From: Blattamonas nauphoetae
Lineage: Eukaryota > Preaxostyla > Oxymonadida
Direction of reading: 5' to 3'
Length of the DNA stretch: 64,000 nucleotides
Assembly: GCA_033064195.1 (NCBI GenBank)
Contig: JARBJD010000186.1
Span: 62,001 to 126,000 of the forward strand
Shown piece after piece: positions 32,305 through 43,300 of the stretch. Positions within the stretch are counted from its first letter, which is position 1; every line of letters begins with the position of its first letter. The notes below the pieces were generated by a model that ran no database searches, was not told the origin of the DNA, and saw only the letters and a program-made list of their open reading frames with translations. Both the position numbers and the translations under genes were made by a program.

Positions 32305-33149
32305 TATTACGTCAACATGAAAAAATCTCTTCTCCGAAATTGTTTGTACAGACGTTGAATTGTCCGCCGTTTTGGTCCGGAACGGCCGAAGGTATTTCTC
32401 CCTTCTAATAAACATTGTTTTGTTGGAAGTCCTCTTTTGAAGAAACTGAGAAAGTAGGTTCGGTTTGGGATGTGTTTTTGAGCTTTGACCATTCGATCAG
32501 ACTCAAAATAATTACCAATCAGTCAACTCCACATGTTCGAGTCTTTCTTCCGATCCATCACATTGTGAATTGAAAAGACATTCTGCTCAAATTAAGAGTA
32601 CAGTCATGTGATGGCATGGGTTCGGAACGTAGCGCCTGGTTCGGTATATAGGTCTTTCTTTTTTTTCAAGCTATGTTTCAGAGATTAAAACGCGGAATGA
32701 AAACCATTCAGTGAATAGGTCCAAGATGCATTCTGCCTGAGAATATCAGAGCTTGCTAATTTCTACTGAACCAAAAATTTGACAAACCTGATCCATCTGT
32801 TTCGGAACTTTTGTTGCATGTGTGACTCGATCAAAGCATCCAATGTCAAGCCAGAGCATTGATATGCTATTTCCAAGACGGATGAAGATATGTTGAGAGA
32901 TCGTTGAAATGACGAGGGAATCTAAAACTGCATCTGATGAAAAGGAGAAGAATACAATTTTCTTCATCATTTCTGGTTCAAATTGAAAATGATCTCATTT
33001 CACGAAGTAATACTTTGCTTAGAGGGGGATACAAGATTTGAAACTGAGATTCTTGGTAATGACGATGAACAATCTGGTCAAGATGTGAAGGCCGAACCCG
33101 TCCAGAGAGAGTCGAGGCTACTCTAGCAGGTTTGACTCTCATCTTCCTC
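32305..33149. other. Spacer between MITE M3 and the Merlin transposase
   Basis: About 840 bases of AT-rich sequence with short frames only. The left end of the Merlin element should lie here, but I could not identify its inverted repeat. Confidence 0.4.
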
Positions 33150-34350
33150 ATGGATCCTCCTTCTAAACTCCGTTTAGAAAAACTTCCAGCAAACACGCTC
33201 GTGCTCTCACCCATTTCACCTCCAGCTCCAGTCCAGAAGCTGATGGACGGAGATGAGTTCGACGAGATGATATCGACACCCGATCGGGCCATGATCTTCG
33301 CCCAAGAATGTGGGCTCCTTCCAACGTCAACAGTCTGTCCTGAATGCGGGACAACAGTGAAAAAGACTAAGAACAACGGACAAGGATCCGAATCCAGAAT
33401 CTTTTCCTGTGAAAATGGACATCCCCGTGTCCGGATCTCGGTCCGGGATCAAACCGTATTTCACAACTCAAAATTTTCAATCCGGACAATCTTTAGAATA
33501 TTCCGATCATTTTGGAAGAATGACTCGATTGCTGTTCTTCAAGCTGACTGTGCCATCGCAAAAGAGGCAGCTATGATGTGGAGAAGACTTTGTCGACATG
33601 TGTATTGCATTGCCCTTCAGAAGAGGGAGATAAAGATAGGAGGACCTGGAAAGACAGTCGAAGTTGATGAAGCCCACATGATTCGATCGAAAGGAAGGCG
33701 TGAGAAAGGAAGAACAGGATATTGGATGGTGGGAGGATGTGAAGTTGGGAATCCATCGGCATATTTTGTGGAGATGGTGGCTTCAAGAGATCGAGCGACA
33801 CTTGAAGAAGTTTGCAACCGACATGTGGAAAGGATACGGATTTGCTGACACGAAAAAGAAGAAACACAAGACTGTGAATCCTTCTCGGAATGAATAGGTG
33901 GGACCAGATGGAGCGACAACAAATCACATCGATGCAAGATGGAAGCATGTCAGAGCTTCACTCCCAAAGAATGGTGTTCAAAGGTGGTTCCATGTAGGAT
34001 ACATCCAAGCTGAGCAGCTACAAAAGATGCCTTGGACATTCCAGGATTTTCTTCGAGAATGCGGATCCGTGACAAAAGATCAACTGGATCTCTTGATGTC
34101 TTGCGAGGATGAAGAAAAGCAGGCCACAATCAAACTTCTAACTGTGGACAATGATCGGAGAAAGAAGAATGCTGAACTGATCCAGAAATCAGACAAGGTA
34201 ATCAGAAGCCATCACAACAGAAAACTCAAAGTGATCCAGAAGCAGCAATCTCTGGCTTCAATCCAACTAGACATCGTGAAGGCAAAGCTGGCAAAGAAGG
34301 CAACTCCAAAAGTCGTTCAAGAGGATCAACCACAACTCGATGAAGAATAG
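33150..34350 (+). pseudogene. Merlin (IS1016-like) DNA-transposon transposase, broken
   Basis: The frame starting MDPPSKLRLEK runs to about 33.82 kb with a zinc-ribbon-like CPECG and CENGH. The ISXO2/Merlin catalytic start follows (GGPGKTVEVDEAHM, first Asp), then RTGYWMVGGCEVG. The frame then shifts: the second Asp (DMWKGYGF) is read in the next frame, a TAG interrupts at 33894, and the third catalytic region follows (TTNHIDARWKHVRASLPK, then HVGYIQ). The usual Glu in IESLW is replaced by Asp. About 110 Lys/Gln-rich residues extend beyond the normal Merlin end. Merlin elements are cut-and-paste transposons with 8-9 bp target duplications. The one frameshift plus one stop make this copy inactive. 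Confidence 0.85.
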
Positions 34351-35039
34351 GGTCCAGATTCACCTCGCTTTCTTCTGCCAATCCAAAAGACAAAACGGAC
34401 ACATTCCACCAATCATGATCCAGATTTCATCTATCCATCTCTCACAAAGAAGGAGAGACCCAAGTCTGGACAGGTACAGTTCTTTCTTCAACAACTTCAA
34501 CAAAAAAGAGAAACTATCGACTGATTCTTCTTCAGTTTGAGAGGGATTCTGCACGCCAAAATGTTGAGTATATTTTCCCCTCATCGTAATTTACCAGAAG
34601 AATGCTAAAAACAAAGATATAATCGTGTTTTAGAATCTTGAAGCGTTCCTGATCAACCCATAATTTGGGTGATTCTCAGTCAATTAAGGCAAAACACTAT
34701 GGTGCGTTTGGAAAATTCATTTTTTCCCTATTTCTTACACATCTGCTCTGCAGACAGAGGACATGTGAATTTTTTGATTTCAAGCATGATCGCGCTCGAA
34801 ATAGCCGTTTTAAGAACAGCTCATTTTTGCACACTTTTTCTCACAGAAGACGTTCAAAGAGAGAGAAAGGATGTAAATCAACAAAAAAAGATGTATCTGT
34901 GTGATAGAACAGAGATAAATCATCCATTAAAGAGAAAAATGGAAAAAACATGAAATTTCTGTGTTGATCGAGAGAACTTCTATGTTTTTTTGAAAATAAA
35001 AAAAGTTCACAAATGATGTATTTCGAGATGATAGACGAA
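34351..35039. other. AT-rich spacer between the Merlin remnant and the 8.4-kb hAT-like segment
   Basis: No gene is recognised. The right end of the Merlin element should be in this interval. Confidence 0.4.
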
Positions 35040-35380
35040 AATAGTTGTAGGCATGGGCAACAGTCAGTCAATAATGACCGAGTCCAGTCACCTAAAAAAA
35101 CCGAGTCAGTGACTCACCCCCATATGTCCAAAACAAGAGGAATCCAGACCCAAAATGTCTCACTTCCAATCGAACATCGCAGCAGTATAGATAATCACCT
35201 CAATATCCTGGTTTATTCCTCTCAAAAACACATTCACAATCTCCATCCTCTTTCAATCGCTTTTCGTAGTGTTTCTTTCACATTTCACACTATTTTTTAG
35301 AATTCAACTCATTTTCAGATAAATCAAACCAATTTAGACTCAGGTCATCAGGGTTGGGAGGCGTGAGTACATTTAGGCTT

Positions 35381-35406
35381 ATCGTGAGATCTTTTGATCT
35401 CACGAT
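35381..35406. other. Perfect hairpin ATCGTGAGATC-TTTT-GATCTCACGAT
   Basis: An 11-bp perfect stem with a 4-base loop near the left part of the hAT-like segment. The GAGATC word recurs nearby (35421, 36373, 36389) and again around 38985-39040 and 41500-41540, where shorter GATC palindromes occur. It could be a terminator-like hairpin or a transposon tip. The role is not known. Confidence 0.45.
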
Positions 35407-36941
35407 GAGATTTTTGGGTGAGATCAGTCTCCTATTTAAGCGTATCTATTTCTCCAACTTTTCTTGTTTTCTCACTCTGATTTTAGAATATTTCATGTCC
35501 AAAATGATTCCACTTCACCTCTATTGACTTCCCTTCTCTCTTTTTGTCGCAAAAACGGTTTGATGACGCATCTTCAGGCTTCTGATTTGATCCCAGTGAT
35601 CCCAGTCGGATCTGATCCCACCAAATACCTACAATACCATTTCGTTTCTTTCATTTCAAAAAAGTCTTCTTATATATGATATTTGAATGGAAAAAAAAGT
35701 AAAAAGGAAAATGGTCACTTCATAGATCATGAAAATGCAAACTTTGGGTGCTGCTGTTTCAGTTTGTTCTACAACAATAATTATAAAAACAAGTCGATAA
35801 TGCGTTATTATGTCTTCTTTGATGGTTTTTTCTCACTGACTAAAGTCAATGAAGGGAATACATCGAAAAAAGAAGTGTTGGTGATTGTGATCGTGCGTGT
35901 TTTTGGGAAATAAGAGCTGTCTGAAATATTGAAGAGCATTATGTGAAAACAAGAAGTGAATTGAACATGATTAATGAAGTGATAATGAGAAAATCTCAAA
36001 GGAAAAGAGTTGAAATTTGATCTCAGTCCAAATTTAGGCACTGACATCAATTGATCCCAGTTTTCCCTATTTTGATGGGACTACTCAGATGCCTGCGCAT
36101 CTTTACCTGTTCAAAACTTGAAACAGTCCGTCACTCCTTCCAGCTGAACTCATTTCCAACATAAAAAGTGTCAGATGAGTATTTCCTTCTCTTAACTCAC
36201 GTTTATCCTCTTTGTTTTTGTGGTTCAAACTCCAATCAAGAGGATCCAACAGCTTCAATGGGCTTCTTTTGACTTCACTTTACAATTCATCATTTCACTT
36301 TTGATAGAGAAATTTGAGATAAAATTGTGTTTTGAAAAGCTTTTAGAGGCGAATTGAAAGAAATCAGGAGGTGAGATCAAAAAATGGTGAGATCGGTCTG
36401 ATCGAATCCCATGCCTGCAGGTCATCGATTCACCCCATACTTTTGTCTCGAGTCACTTTGAGTCACTGATCCGCCCATGCAATCATGCAAATAGGCACCG
36501 GACTGACTGGACTGTCCGATCTCCTTTTCAACTGAAACTCAGCGCGTGAATCGACAATGTTTGAATTTTGATTTTCCTTTCATTTCCTCTCTATTTGACA
36601 AAAGGAAACTGATTTTGACCTTCAGGATCAACTCACCCCCGCAAATTATCTATGGAGAAAATAAGGGCAAAACCATCGTTTGGCACATCTGTTTGCAATC
36701 TTGATCTGCTATAGTCATGTTTGATTCTCAGAACATCTCCAGTCTCTCTTCTGGACCAACAACACAGAGCACCGTCTCACTCGTGACTATTGACAGTTTA
36801 GTGTCCTAAACCATTTCAAGTCTACTCAACGATGTATATTTATTTATATATTGTCATAATTTTTTGTCCAGGAAACGTATCTCACTCAATTTTGACAGTT
36901 AATCACATCGTTCCTCGTATCCCAACAATAAATGGTGTTTT
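35407..36941. other. Gene-free AT-rich interior of the hAT-like segment
   Basis: About 1.5 kb with scattered GATCCCAG and GAGATC words and a cluster of GAGTCACT / GACTGGACT words at 36450-36520 that resembles the outer ends of the segment. Short frames only. The cluster may mark an older nested element whose ends I could not pair. Confidence 0.4.
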
Positions 36942-36960
36942 GTGAAATCTTTTTCCTTTT

Positions 36961-37302
36961 GTGGTTCACCTATGCTTTTCTGTCTCTTTTACGTCATCTT
37001 CTTCTTTCCAAACACCTCAGAATATGCAAAAACTGAAGAAAATGGCGTCTTTCAGTGGGATTCTCCTGTTGTTCTATATCGAGGCCTTTTCGCCCATTCC
37101 AGAACCACGACAGTCATCCGAAGTGCACTTGCACGATTGTTATCGTGATATCTGCTTCCTGTTGACTCACCATTCTTTTGTTTCTGATCTCCTCAAATCG
37201 ATTCCTGAGTCGCTTCTCGCGCCATGTTCACTCCCCGCTCTGGCTCATCCAGCCCAACTAAATCGGATGTATATTTATCTCCCCTATCTCTCTGATGCCT
37301 AA
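36961..37302 (+). CDS. Short hypothetical frame or exon, 113 residues
   Basis: An uninterrupted frame reads KMASFSGILLLFYIEAFS in its first half and HDCYRDICFLLTHHSFVSDLL then PYLSDA toward the end. Its amino-acid mix looks protein-like rather than composition-driven, with one hydrophobic stretch. No family is recognised. It may be an exon of the gene that follows. No support beyond the open frame. Confidence 0.25.
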   Translation: MVHLCFSVSFTSSSSFQTPQNMQKLKKMASFSGILLLFYIEAFSPIPEPRQSSEVHLHDCYRDICFLLTHHSFVSDLLKSIPESLLAPCSLPALAHPAQLNRMYIYLPYLSDA

Positions 37303-37567
37303 AACCTCGCCAACCATCGGCAGCGACTCTCCAACTTATGATGTCCGCAAAACACCCTTTCTTCAACAATAATCCAACGTGATTCCCTCTAGCGTTTCTG
37401 TTTTTGAATCCTATCCAATATACGCAACCGCTATCTACTCCGCAGAAACCACATCCCAAGCTGACGCCATCGCAACTTTGGCATGAACCGAAATATCTTC
37501 TTTCGCCGTTTTTCTGTCGCCGGCATCACTTTACTCTCTTTCATCGCCTTACTTCTTCTACATTAAC

Positions 37568-37921
37568 ATGTCTCCCTCTGCATCGTCCTCTATCCACTTC
37601 ATGCCACAATTCCGCCACAACACGACAAAAGCACCGAACTCGAACACAAAACAGAAAGCAAAAACGATTTTGGGAGGTCTTCCGATCAAACCATGGGTTC
37701 TGACAGACAAGGAGCAGATAGCACGTGAGAGAAGCTGTGGCGAGTTTCGGAGTGCGAGAACTGAAACGTCGGTATGCTCTCCAATTCCAAGAGCCCTAAA
37801 CTCGGAACTTCTTGGAGCAACTGGTGACGGCGCGCCTCAAGCATCCCCCTCCCAACGTCCAGACACCGTCACACAGACTCCTACATTCAAATACAGTTCC
37901 TCTTCTCAAAGCGCCTTTTAA
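37568..37921 (+). CDS. Hypothetical frame, possible 5' exon of the next gene
   Basis: A 117-residue frame starts MSPSASSSIHFMPQFRHN and contains KTILGGLPIKPWVLTDKEQIARE. It becomes Ser/Pro/Thr-rich and ends in TAA directly before the ATG of the following frame at 37922. From about 37730 a second frame (VREAVASFGVRELKRRYALQFQEP, then LEQLVTARLKHPPPNVQ) looks equally protein-like. An unrecognised short intron near 37.72-37.8 kb is therefore likely, and the two frames would belong to one gene. Unknown family. Confidence 0.4.
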   Translation: MSPSASSSIHFMPQFRHNTTKAPNSNTKQKAKTILGGLPIKPWVLTDKEQIARERSCGEFRSARTETSVCSPIPRALNSELLGATGDGAPQASPSQRPDTVTQTPTFKYSSSSQSAF

Positions 37922-39051
37922 ATGCCTCAAAAACCAAAGATGTCAATGTCAGCGAACAAACTCGACGCAACCATCCCTTTCTGCACTAAACCACCCTCCA
38001 TCTCGCTGAATGGGAGTGGGCAAGATTTGAGTGATGAGTCGAACCTTGTGGACTGGCTGATTGTGTTGAAAGAGATGAAACTGAAGCCGTCTCTTGTGAA
38101 GAAGGCGGTAATCGAAACGACGCAAGCTCGGAATCACTCTTTCGGATCGATACAACTGGACGAGATCGCCGAAGCTGTGCTGGACAGACTGCGGAGGGAG
38201 CGAGATGCACAGGCGTATCAGCACGGGGTGGCGAAGAAGATTGGCGAGGAGGACGACGATGTCGACAACCTGCTCGAGTTTCTGGCGTTGACTGGAGGTC
38301 TGATTGTGTTCATGTTCTCTTTTTTAGTTTTTCACCACATTTGCTCTTTTCTCCTTTCCAATCGTTTTCTCGCTTTCGTTCTCATGACTCTCGCATCCAT
38401 CTCTTCCCTCCAGGCCGCTATGAAGAAGACGCTCTGCTCACCGTGTTGAAGGACAAGACAGGCCAGCACGTGCTTGCGAAGGTTGGGAGTGGAAAGTCGG
38501 AAGACATCATGCAATCGATCTTCCGACCGCGCGAACACACCTCACTCGAAAAAGAAAACAAACACAAAGGCAGAAGCGACGCATCTTTGAAGAACTCGGG
38601 AAACATGATGGACTTTCAGGACAGTTCAAGCAGCACGATCCAACAATCGCCATTCCTGCCGATCAACGTGGGTGCGTTTTGGTGTTTGTATGATTCGTCG
38701 TTTGTGACGCCTCGACTGATCTTGGGCGAGACAGATCGCGAAGAGGTTCGGAAAGAAGCGAAACAAGCGTTCTGGAGCTGGAGAGAACGCCGAAGAAACG
38801 AAGAACAAGCCGATCGCGATAAATCAAACAAGAAGACGCACCATTCATTTAAACTAACACCGCCACCGCAAAGTCCTCTGACATCTCCGCTGTCGGAGAG
38901 AAGAGCACGACAGACCACGCCGTTCAGGGCAGCCAACTCGCCTTCGGTGATCACGACGATGATCAGACCTTTGATACATGAGATCAATCAAGCAGAAACT
39001 GAGATCGATCGATCTCAGTTCCGGTTTTTGGGACTGAGATCAATGACTTAA
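37922..39051 (+). CDS. Hypothetical charged protein, two exons
   Basis: Exons 37922-38297 and 38414-39051 join through a 116-nt GT-AG intron to give 337 residues. Without splicing the frame enters an obvious intronic hydrophobic stretch. The N-terminal part contains DLSDESNLVDWLIVLKEMKLKPSLVKKAVIETT, and the region across the splice reads LLEFLALTGGRYEEDALLTVLKDKTGQHVLAKVGSGKSEDIM. The C-terminal half is Arg/Lys/Glu-rich (SWRERRRNEEQADRDKSNKK). The last 20 residues fall in a GAGATC-rich segment that also marks the end of repeat R1, so the original C-terminus may have been replaced by an insertion. No domain is recognised. The gene lies inside the 8.4-kb hAT-like segment. Confidence 0.6.
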
Positions 39052-39203
39052 TTAAGCGTATCTATAATTGTCTCAATGTTGTGTCAAATAGTCAAAATAA
39101 GAATCTTGAAAAAGCGAAATGGTTGTAGTGTGATAGAATAAACACTGAAAAGAGGAAAACCCACTCAACTTTTGCTTTAGATTGTCTGTCGTGTTGGCCA
39201 ATG

Positions 39204-40340
39204 CTACGTCATGATCTCGGCATTCCTCTGCATCGTTGCTGAATTCCTGGTGTTCATCAGATGGCTTTCGTCGATTCCGTGCAGCCTCTCCTCCTCATCT
39301 TCCTGTTCCATCCCCCAGTGCTCGCTCTCGGCATCATTCGCATGTTCCACAAACTTGACTTCCTCTTTGCGCAATTTCTGCGTTTGCCTGCTCAGCTTCA
39401 GCTTATCGTGTGAGTCGCTGGTCTGTTTCTCGGCCTTTCTTCCATCGTCTGCTGGAGCTGCGGCTTCGATGGCTGTGGTCGGCCTCGTTGTGGTTGCACT
39501 CTTCTGTGGGAGTGTCTTCTCCAGATTGGTGGTTGACGAGAGCATCGACTCTAACTTCGGCCGAGCGAGGAGAAGGAACGGCTGAGGAGCGTCGCTTTTG
39601 GGGAGTGTCGGCATGAGAATCGACGACTGCTTCAGAAACTGCTTCATCTTCAGCACCACGTCTCGCAAGGAGCTCTCCCGCAGTTGCTGCTCGAAGGCGA
39701 CAGATGTGTCGACAGCGTCGACTGCGAGTTCGTCGAGCACTTCAGTTTCGATGTGCCGCTGGTTCTCTTCAGCTTCCCTCGCCCCTTTGTCGACGTTGTC
39801 ATTGAGACTCTGCCACGGCTCGATGTTTGGATTATACCACTCCAACTGTTGTGAAGGAAATGGGGTTGTGTTTGAAATGTCGCTTGACCGTGTCGTTCTC
39901 AGACTGGTTTGGGTTTGCGAGGTGCGTGTGTGACGTGTACATCTGCGCAGTCGGTGTTTTCCTTTCGTGTGTTGCTTTGGGCGATGTGCTTCGTGCTGGC
40001 TGAAGAGACGGATGAAGTGGCTCGGTGTTGTCGAAAAGAGTGTTTCGTTTGCCAAGTTCCAGTCGACCTCATCCACCTTGTCCGTCCTGTGTTTGAAATG
40101 CTGCTTCTGAAAGATCTTGGTTAAAACTTCGTTGTCGCTGTGCTGCTTATCGAGGGTGAAGGTGGGGTTGTTCAAGGACGGCACAGTGACAACCTGAGTT
40201 GGGGCTCCATTCTGTCGTTTGGAGTGAAATGGACGGCGATATGAAGAGAGCGACGACAGTGTTGAGAAGAGAGCTCGTTTGGAGGAGTGTTGGCGTGATG
40301 GAGTTCCTAATCGTCGGTAAATATGATTCAACGCATGCAC
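39204..40340 (-). CDS. Hypothetical protein, minus strand, start in repeat R1
   Basis: An uninterrupted 378-residue frame. Its first 60 residues (MHALNHIYRRLGTPSRQ onward) lie in repeat R1 and are not conserved in frame with R1 copy 1, so the true start may be further in. The body is hydrophilic, with TDKVDEVDWNLANETLFSTTPSHFIRLF, VDAVDTSVAFEQQLRESSLRDVVLKMKQFLKQS, and a Glu-rich end (HWGMEQEDEEERLHGIDE). No family is recognised. It is convergent with the plus-strand gene ending at 39051, and both sit inside the hAT-like segment. It is either a cargo gene or an orphan of repeat R1. Confidence 0.5.
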   Translation of the reverse strand: MHALNHIYRRLGTPSRQHSSKRALFSTLSSLSSYRRPFHSKRQNGAPTQVVTVPSLNNPTFTLDKQHSDNEVLTKIFQKQHFKHRTDKVDEVDWNLANETLFSTTPSHFIRLFSQHEAHRPKQHTKGKHRLRRCTRHTRTSQTQTSLRTTRSSDISNTTPFPSQQLEWYNPNIEPWQSLNDNVDKGAREAEENQRHIETEVLDELAVDAVDTSVAFEQQLRESSLRDVVLKMKQFLKQSSILMPTLPKSDAPQPFLLLARPKLESMLSSTTNLEKTLPQKSATTTRPTTAIEAAAPADDGRKAEKQTSDSHDKLKLSRQTQKLRKEEVKFVEHANDAESEHWGMEQEDEEERLHGIDESHLMNTRNSATMQRNAEIMT

Positions 40341-41544
40341 AGTCCAAAGGACGAGAAATCGGAGGGATCATTCAGCCTTCAAAAAGTGTCATCTTAACAT
40401 CTCCTGTGGATTGCTTCCGATCCTTGCTTTCCGGTCATTGATGGTCAAACTTGGGTATTGTCCAGAATCGGCATCATGGAGGTGTTTGATGGACCTGATG
40501 ACAATCCTATTCGCTTCGGAATGTGAGCTCGCTGTTGAACGGCCGAAACATGTTGCGCAACAAGTTGTTCCATCTCTGACGATGTTAGTTGCAGAGCTAA
40601 CCTTGTGTTGACCAACAGAGTCGTCTGGAGTTGTTTGTATTCTTTGATATCGGATGGCTGTTTGGGCTTGGTTGCAGGAACGAGATATAAGACTGAGTGG
40701 ATAGTCAACGGACTGGATGATCATGAAACAGATCGGAGGTGGCTGTAGAATGGCGGGAATGCGGAGTGCATCCCATTTCGACAAGTAAAACGAGAAGTGT
40801 TTCAGAGATGGTTGAAAAGTCGAGAATGGGAAAGATAATCTGGTCACAATGTGTTGTTCAGGGACACCAGGAATTGTTTGGAGAGAGGACGGTTGACGAT
40901 GGGACAGTCAAAGACAGCCGCGTTGAGAACGACGAACCCAAAAGAGCAAACCATTTCTGGACAATTGGAGGTGATTTCAGAATCTGTTCGCCTGCACCAG
41001 CAATCAGCGCATTCCCAACATACGAGGAGAGTCCGCAGAAACGAGTTGGGGTCATTCGAGAGGCGGCTTCGAAGTGTCATTTGAGATCTCACTGGTCACT
41101 GACAGATTATCTGAGAGAGATGGAAATAAAGAGATAAATATTGGAAAGGACAGATCAACCAAGTCTAAATAGGACTGAAAATCGTGATAAAGAGAAGAAA
41201 TCTCGAAGACTAAAATACAATTAAACAACGAATGTTAAGCTGCTGAATAAATCACTCTAAGAGAGAAATAATCGTCGAGAAATGGTAGAGGAGATCTGTC
41301 GCGGTGGAATTAATAAATTATTGGATAAACAAGCGTGATTCATCCAGTTCTTCAATCGGATCGGGATGAAGAATTATTGTGGGACGATTCATCTCGAGAT
41401 TTCAATGAAAGTGCTTATAAACAAAATTCTACACGGATAGCGGGTCTTTTACTTCGATATTTCGAGTTTTATGAGAATTTGAACACTAGTTATTTTTTGA
41501 GATCGAAAAAGCTGAGATCGATGAGATCAATCTCAAACGTCTGA
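40170..41544 (-). repeat. Dispersed repeat R1, copy 2 (longest copy)
   Basis: The first 930 bases match R1 copy 1 (12530-13408). The whole stretch from about 40390 to 41544 matches the reverse complement of 62850-64000, including the 70-codon frame at 41335-41544. The shared right end reads gctgagatcgatgagatca, rich in GATC palindromes. Minus-strand frames such as 40445-40708 (LQLTSSEMEQLVAQHVSAVQQ) look like remnants of a protein, but no two copies keep the same frame throughout. It is a decayed gene family or an unknown mobile unit. Confidence 0.75.
41335..41544 (+). CDS. Conserved short frame at the end of repeat R1
   Basis: A 69-residue frame (MIHPVLQSDRDEELLWDD onward) is repeated almost unchanged on the other strand at 62852-63061. 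Only a few residues differ, all near the middle and end. Conservation of the frame between copies may simply reflect recent duplication. No family is recognised. Low confidence that it is expressed. Confidence 0.3.
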   Translation: MIHPVLQSDRDEELLWDDSSRDFNESAYKQNSTRIAGLLLRYFEFYENLNTSYFLRSKKLRSMRSISNV

Positions 41545-42084
41545 CGATGATCATGCCGTCCGGTGCGTCGACGAGTGCGGCTGTGTCGTTCGAGAATCCA
41601 CACCGTCTGGTCGCACTCCCTTCACGTTCGACAGTGAAGACACGCCAGTTCTTCTATCCATCGCCACTGACTCGGACATTGTTCGCGATGGTGACGGCGA
41701 AGTTGGTTGTGATTGCGACGAATGTGACGGCGGATTAGTGACAGAAAATGTCGACACTTCATTCGGGAACATTGGGAGGGAAGGGAGCAGCAGGGGGATT
41801 TCAACGACAACAGGAAACGAACGATGCAGTGCTGTTCTTCCGGACACCGCCTGTGTCAACGCCAATAGCATTGGCAACACTGCGTGGACATCACCAGCTG
41901 ACGATCCCAGCGACATCCGCAACGAAAGGACTTCCTTCGTCGTTCCTGCCATCAGCTCTGCACAGCCTGCTGTTTAAGAAGGTGGACGACATCTACGCCG
42001 ACCATCTCTTCATCGAATACAGTCATTCCAAAACCCGGGATTCTTATGAAAACCCGGGACAATACTGTTTCTAGTCATTTTTTG
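41545..42084. other. Coding-like fragment, unresolved
   Basis: Between R1 copy 2 and M2 copy 3 there are overlapping frames of about 60-110 residues on the plus strand. One (41748-42074) contains TPIALATLRGHHQLTIPATSATKGLPSSFLPSALHSLLFKKVDD. The alternation of coding-like text between frames suggests a broken or intron-containing gene. No family is recognised. Confidence 0.3.
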
Positions 42085-42640
42085 TCACCCATAATCCAGA
42101 TATCTCCGGACCCATAAAGTTTTGGGTCTCACTTTTTTTTCGTGGCAGTTCATCTCGACCACATCAATCACTTGAGGTAGAAATCGAACCTCCAAAATAG
42201 GATCCCTGGCAGGGGGAGCCTATTTAAGAGTCGTTTTTTTGGCCCCCCCAAAATATGAGTCCTTAACATTTAAGCTTAGGGCTCGAAAACTTCATGACCT
42301 CATATCTCTGCGCCAGTTCAAGATTTTTCTTTTTCGTTTAATTTCTGGTGGTTTGGGATGTTTTTCTCTCGAAATGACAATTTTTTTAAAATTTCACAGG
42401 TCAGGTGGCTCTGGGCGAAAAAATGGAGAAAAAAACTGATTTCCCTGTATGTTAAGCTTAGGACCTCGAAAACTTGTTTTGATCATATCTCCACAACCAG
42501 ACATAGTTCCGACATGAAGTTTTCACCAATATGGATGTTTTGTTGGATACTAATTTTTTCTGAAAATTTTGAGAGTTTTCGATGACCTCCTATTTTGGAG
42601 GTCTCACAATTTGAGAGTCGGTTGATCTTCAACAGTGATC
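42085..42640 (+). repeat. Repeat M2, copy 3
   Basis: Follows M2 copy 1 (29219-29740) along its length, and on its right side follows the reverse complement of copy 2 for a further 35 bases. Shared phrases include catctcgacca, ccaaaataggatccc and tccacaaccagacatagtt. It lies inside the hAT-like segment. Confidence 0.8.
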
Positions 42641-42776
42641 ATTCTTGACGAGAAATGCAAATTTCTATCAGAAAACACGTTCATTAGAGGAGAACACCAT
42701 TCCAATCATATCTGACCGATTTTTATGATGTAATCTCTGATGCTGATAAAGTAAGTTGCGACTTTCGGAGAAAATG

Positions 42777-43300
42777 GATGAAAAGAAGAGACCGTCAGCG
42801 CTTCCAGCGAAGCGTGTGTCGGTTTTGGCGGGCAGAAAGAAGAGCAGGAAGAGGGCAATCGTTTTCATCCGTTCGACGATCCGTCGTCTGCACTGAAATC
42901 TCTCCACGAGATGTTGGTGACAGGCGAGTTTGTGGACGAAGAACCTTGTCTTCAATCGTCTTCATCGACCACACAGATATCTACTCGTCCCCTCTCCTGC
43001 CGTTCAAAATTGAAGAAGAGGGGCAGAGCGAGAAGCTGAAGCAGGAGATGAATTCGCTGTATGTGTGCTCTCTGTTGTGTCATCTGCTGGCGTGAGTGAT
43101 TCGTCTGTACCCGCCGACACGACAGCACTTCACGGCTTCGTTCTTTGTTCGGCTTCTTTCGCAATGCCTGATGTTCGTTTCTCATCACTTTCTTTCAAAA
43201 TCAGTTTTAATGATGTTTTCTTTTGTCGGCGAGCAATTAAGGTCACAGTACATCCATGATTTCTTGATATCAGTGTCACAAGTAGTGATTATGCGCTGAT
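42777..43300 (+). CDS. Coding fragment with probable introns, unresolved
   Basis: The text starting ATGGATGAAAAGAAGAGACC (MDEKKRPSALPAKRV) looks like a gene start. Coding-like segments continue in different frames: HPFDDPSSALKSLHEMLVTGEFVDEEP, then LPFKIEEEGQSEKLKQEMNSLY followed by a GTGTGC donor-like site, then FFVRLLSQCLMF. This pattern fits several short exons, but I could not prove the joins. No family is recognised. It is the last coding-like stretch before the right end of the hAT-like segment. Confidence 0.35.

Noticed and set aside
35048-36484. Shorter element from 35048 to the GCCCATGC sequence near 36480
   Set aside because: The right end matches only in part and lacks the AATAGTTG duplication, whereas the 43486 end matches 18 of 19 bases and has the exact 8-mer.
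40147-40371. Second overlapping minus-strand frame at the start of repeat R1 copy 2
   Set aside because: It corresponds to a different frame in R1 copy 1, so neither can be shown to be the conserved coding frame. Treated as part of the repeat.
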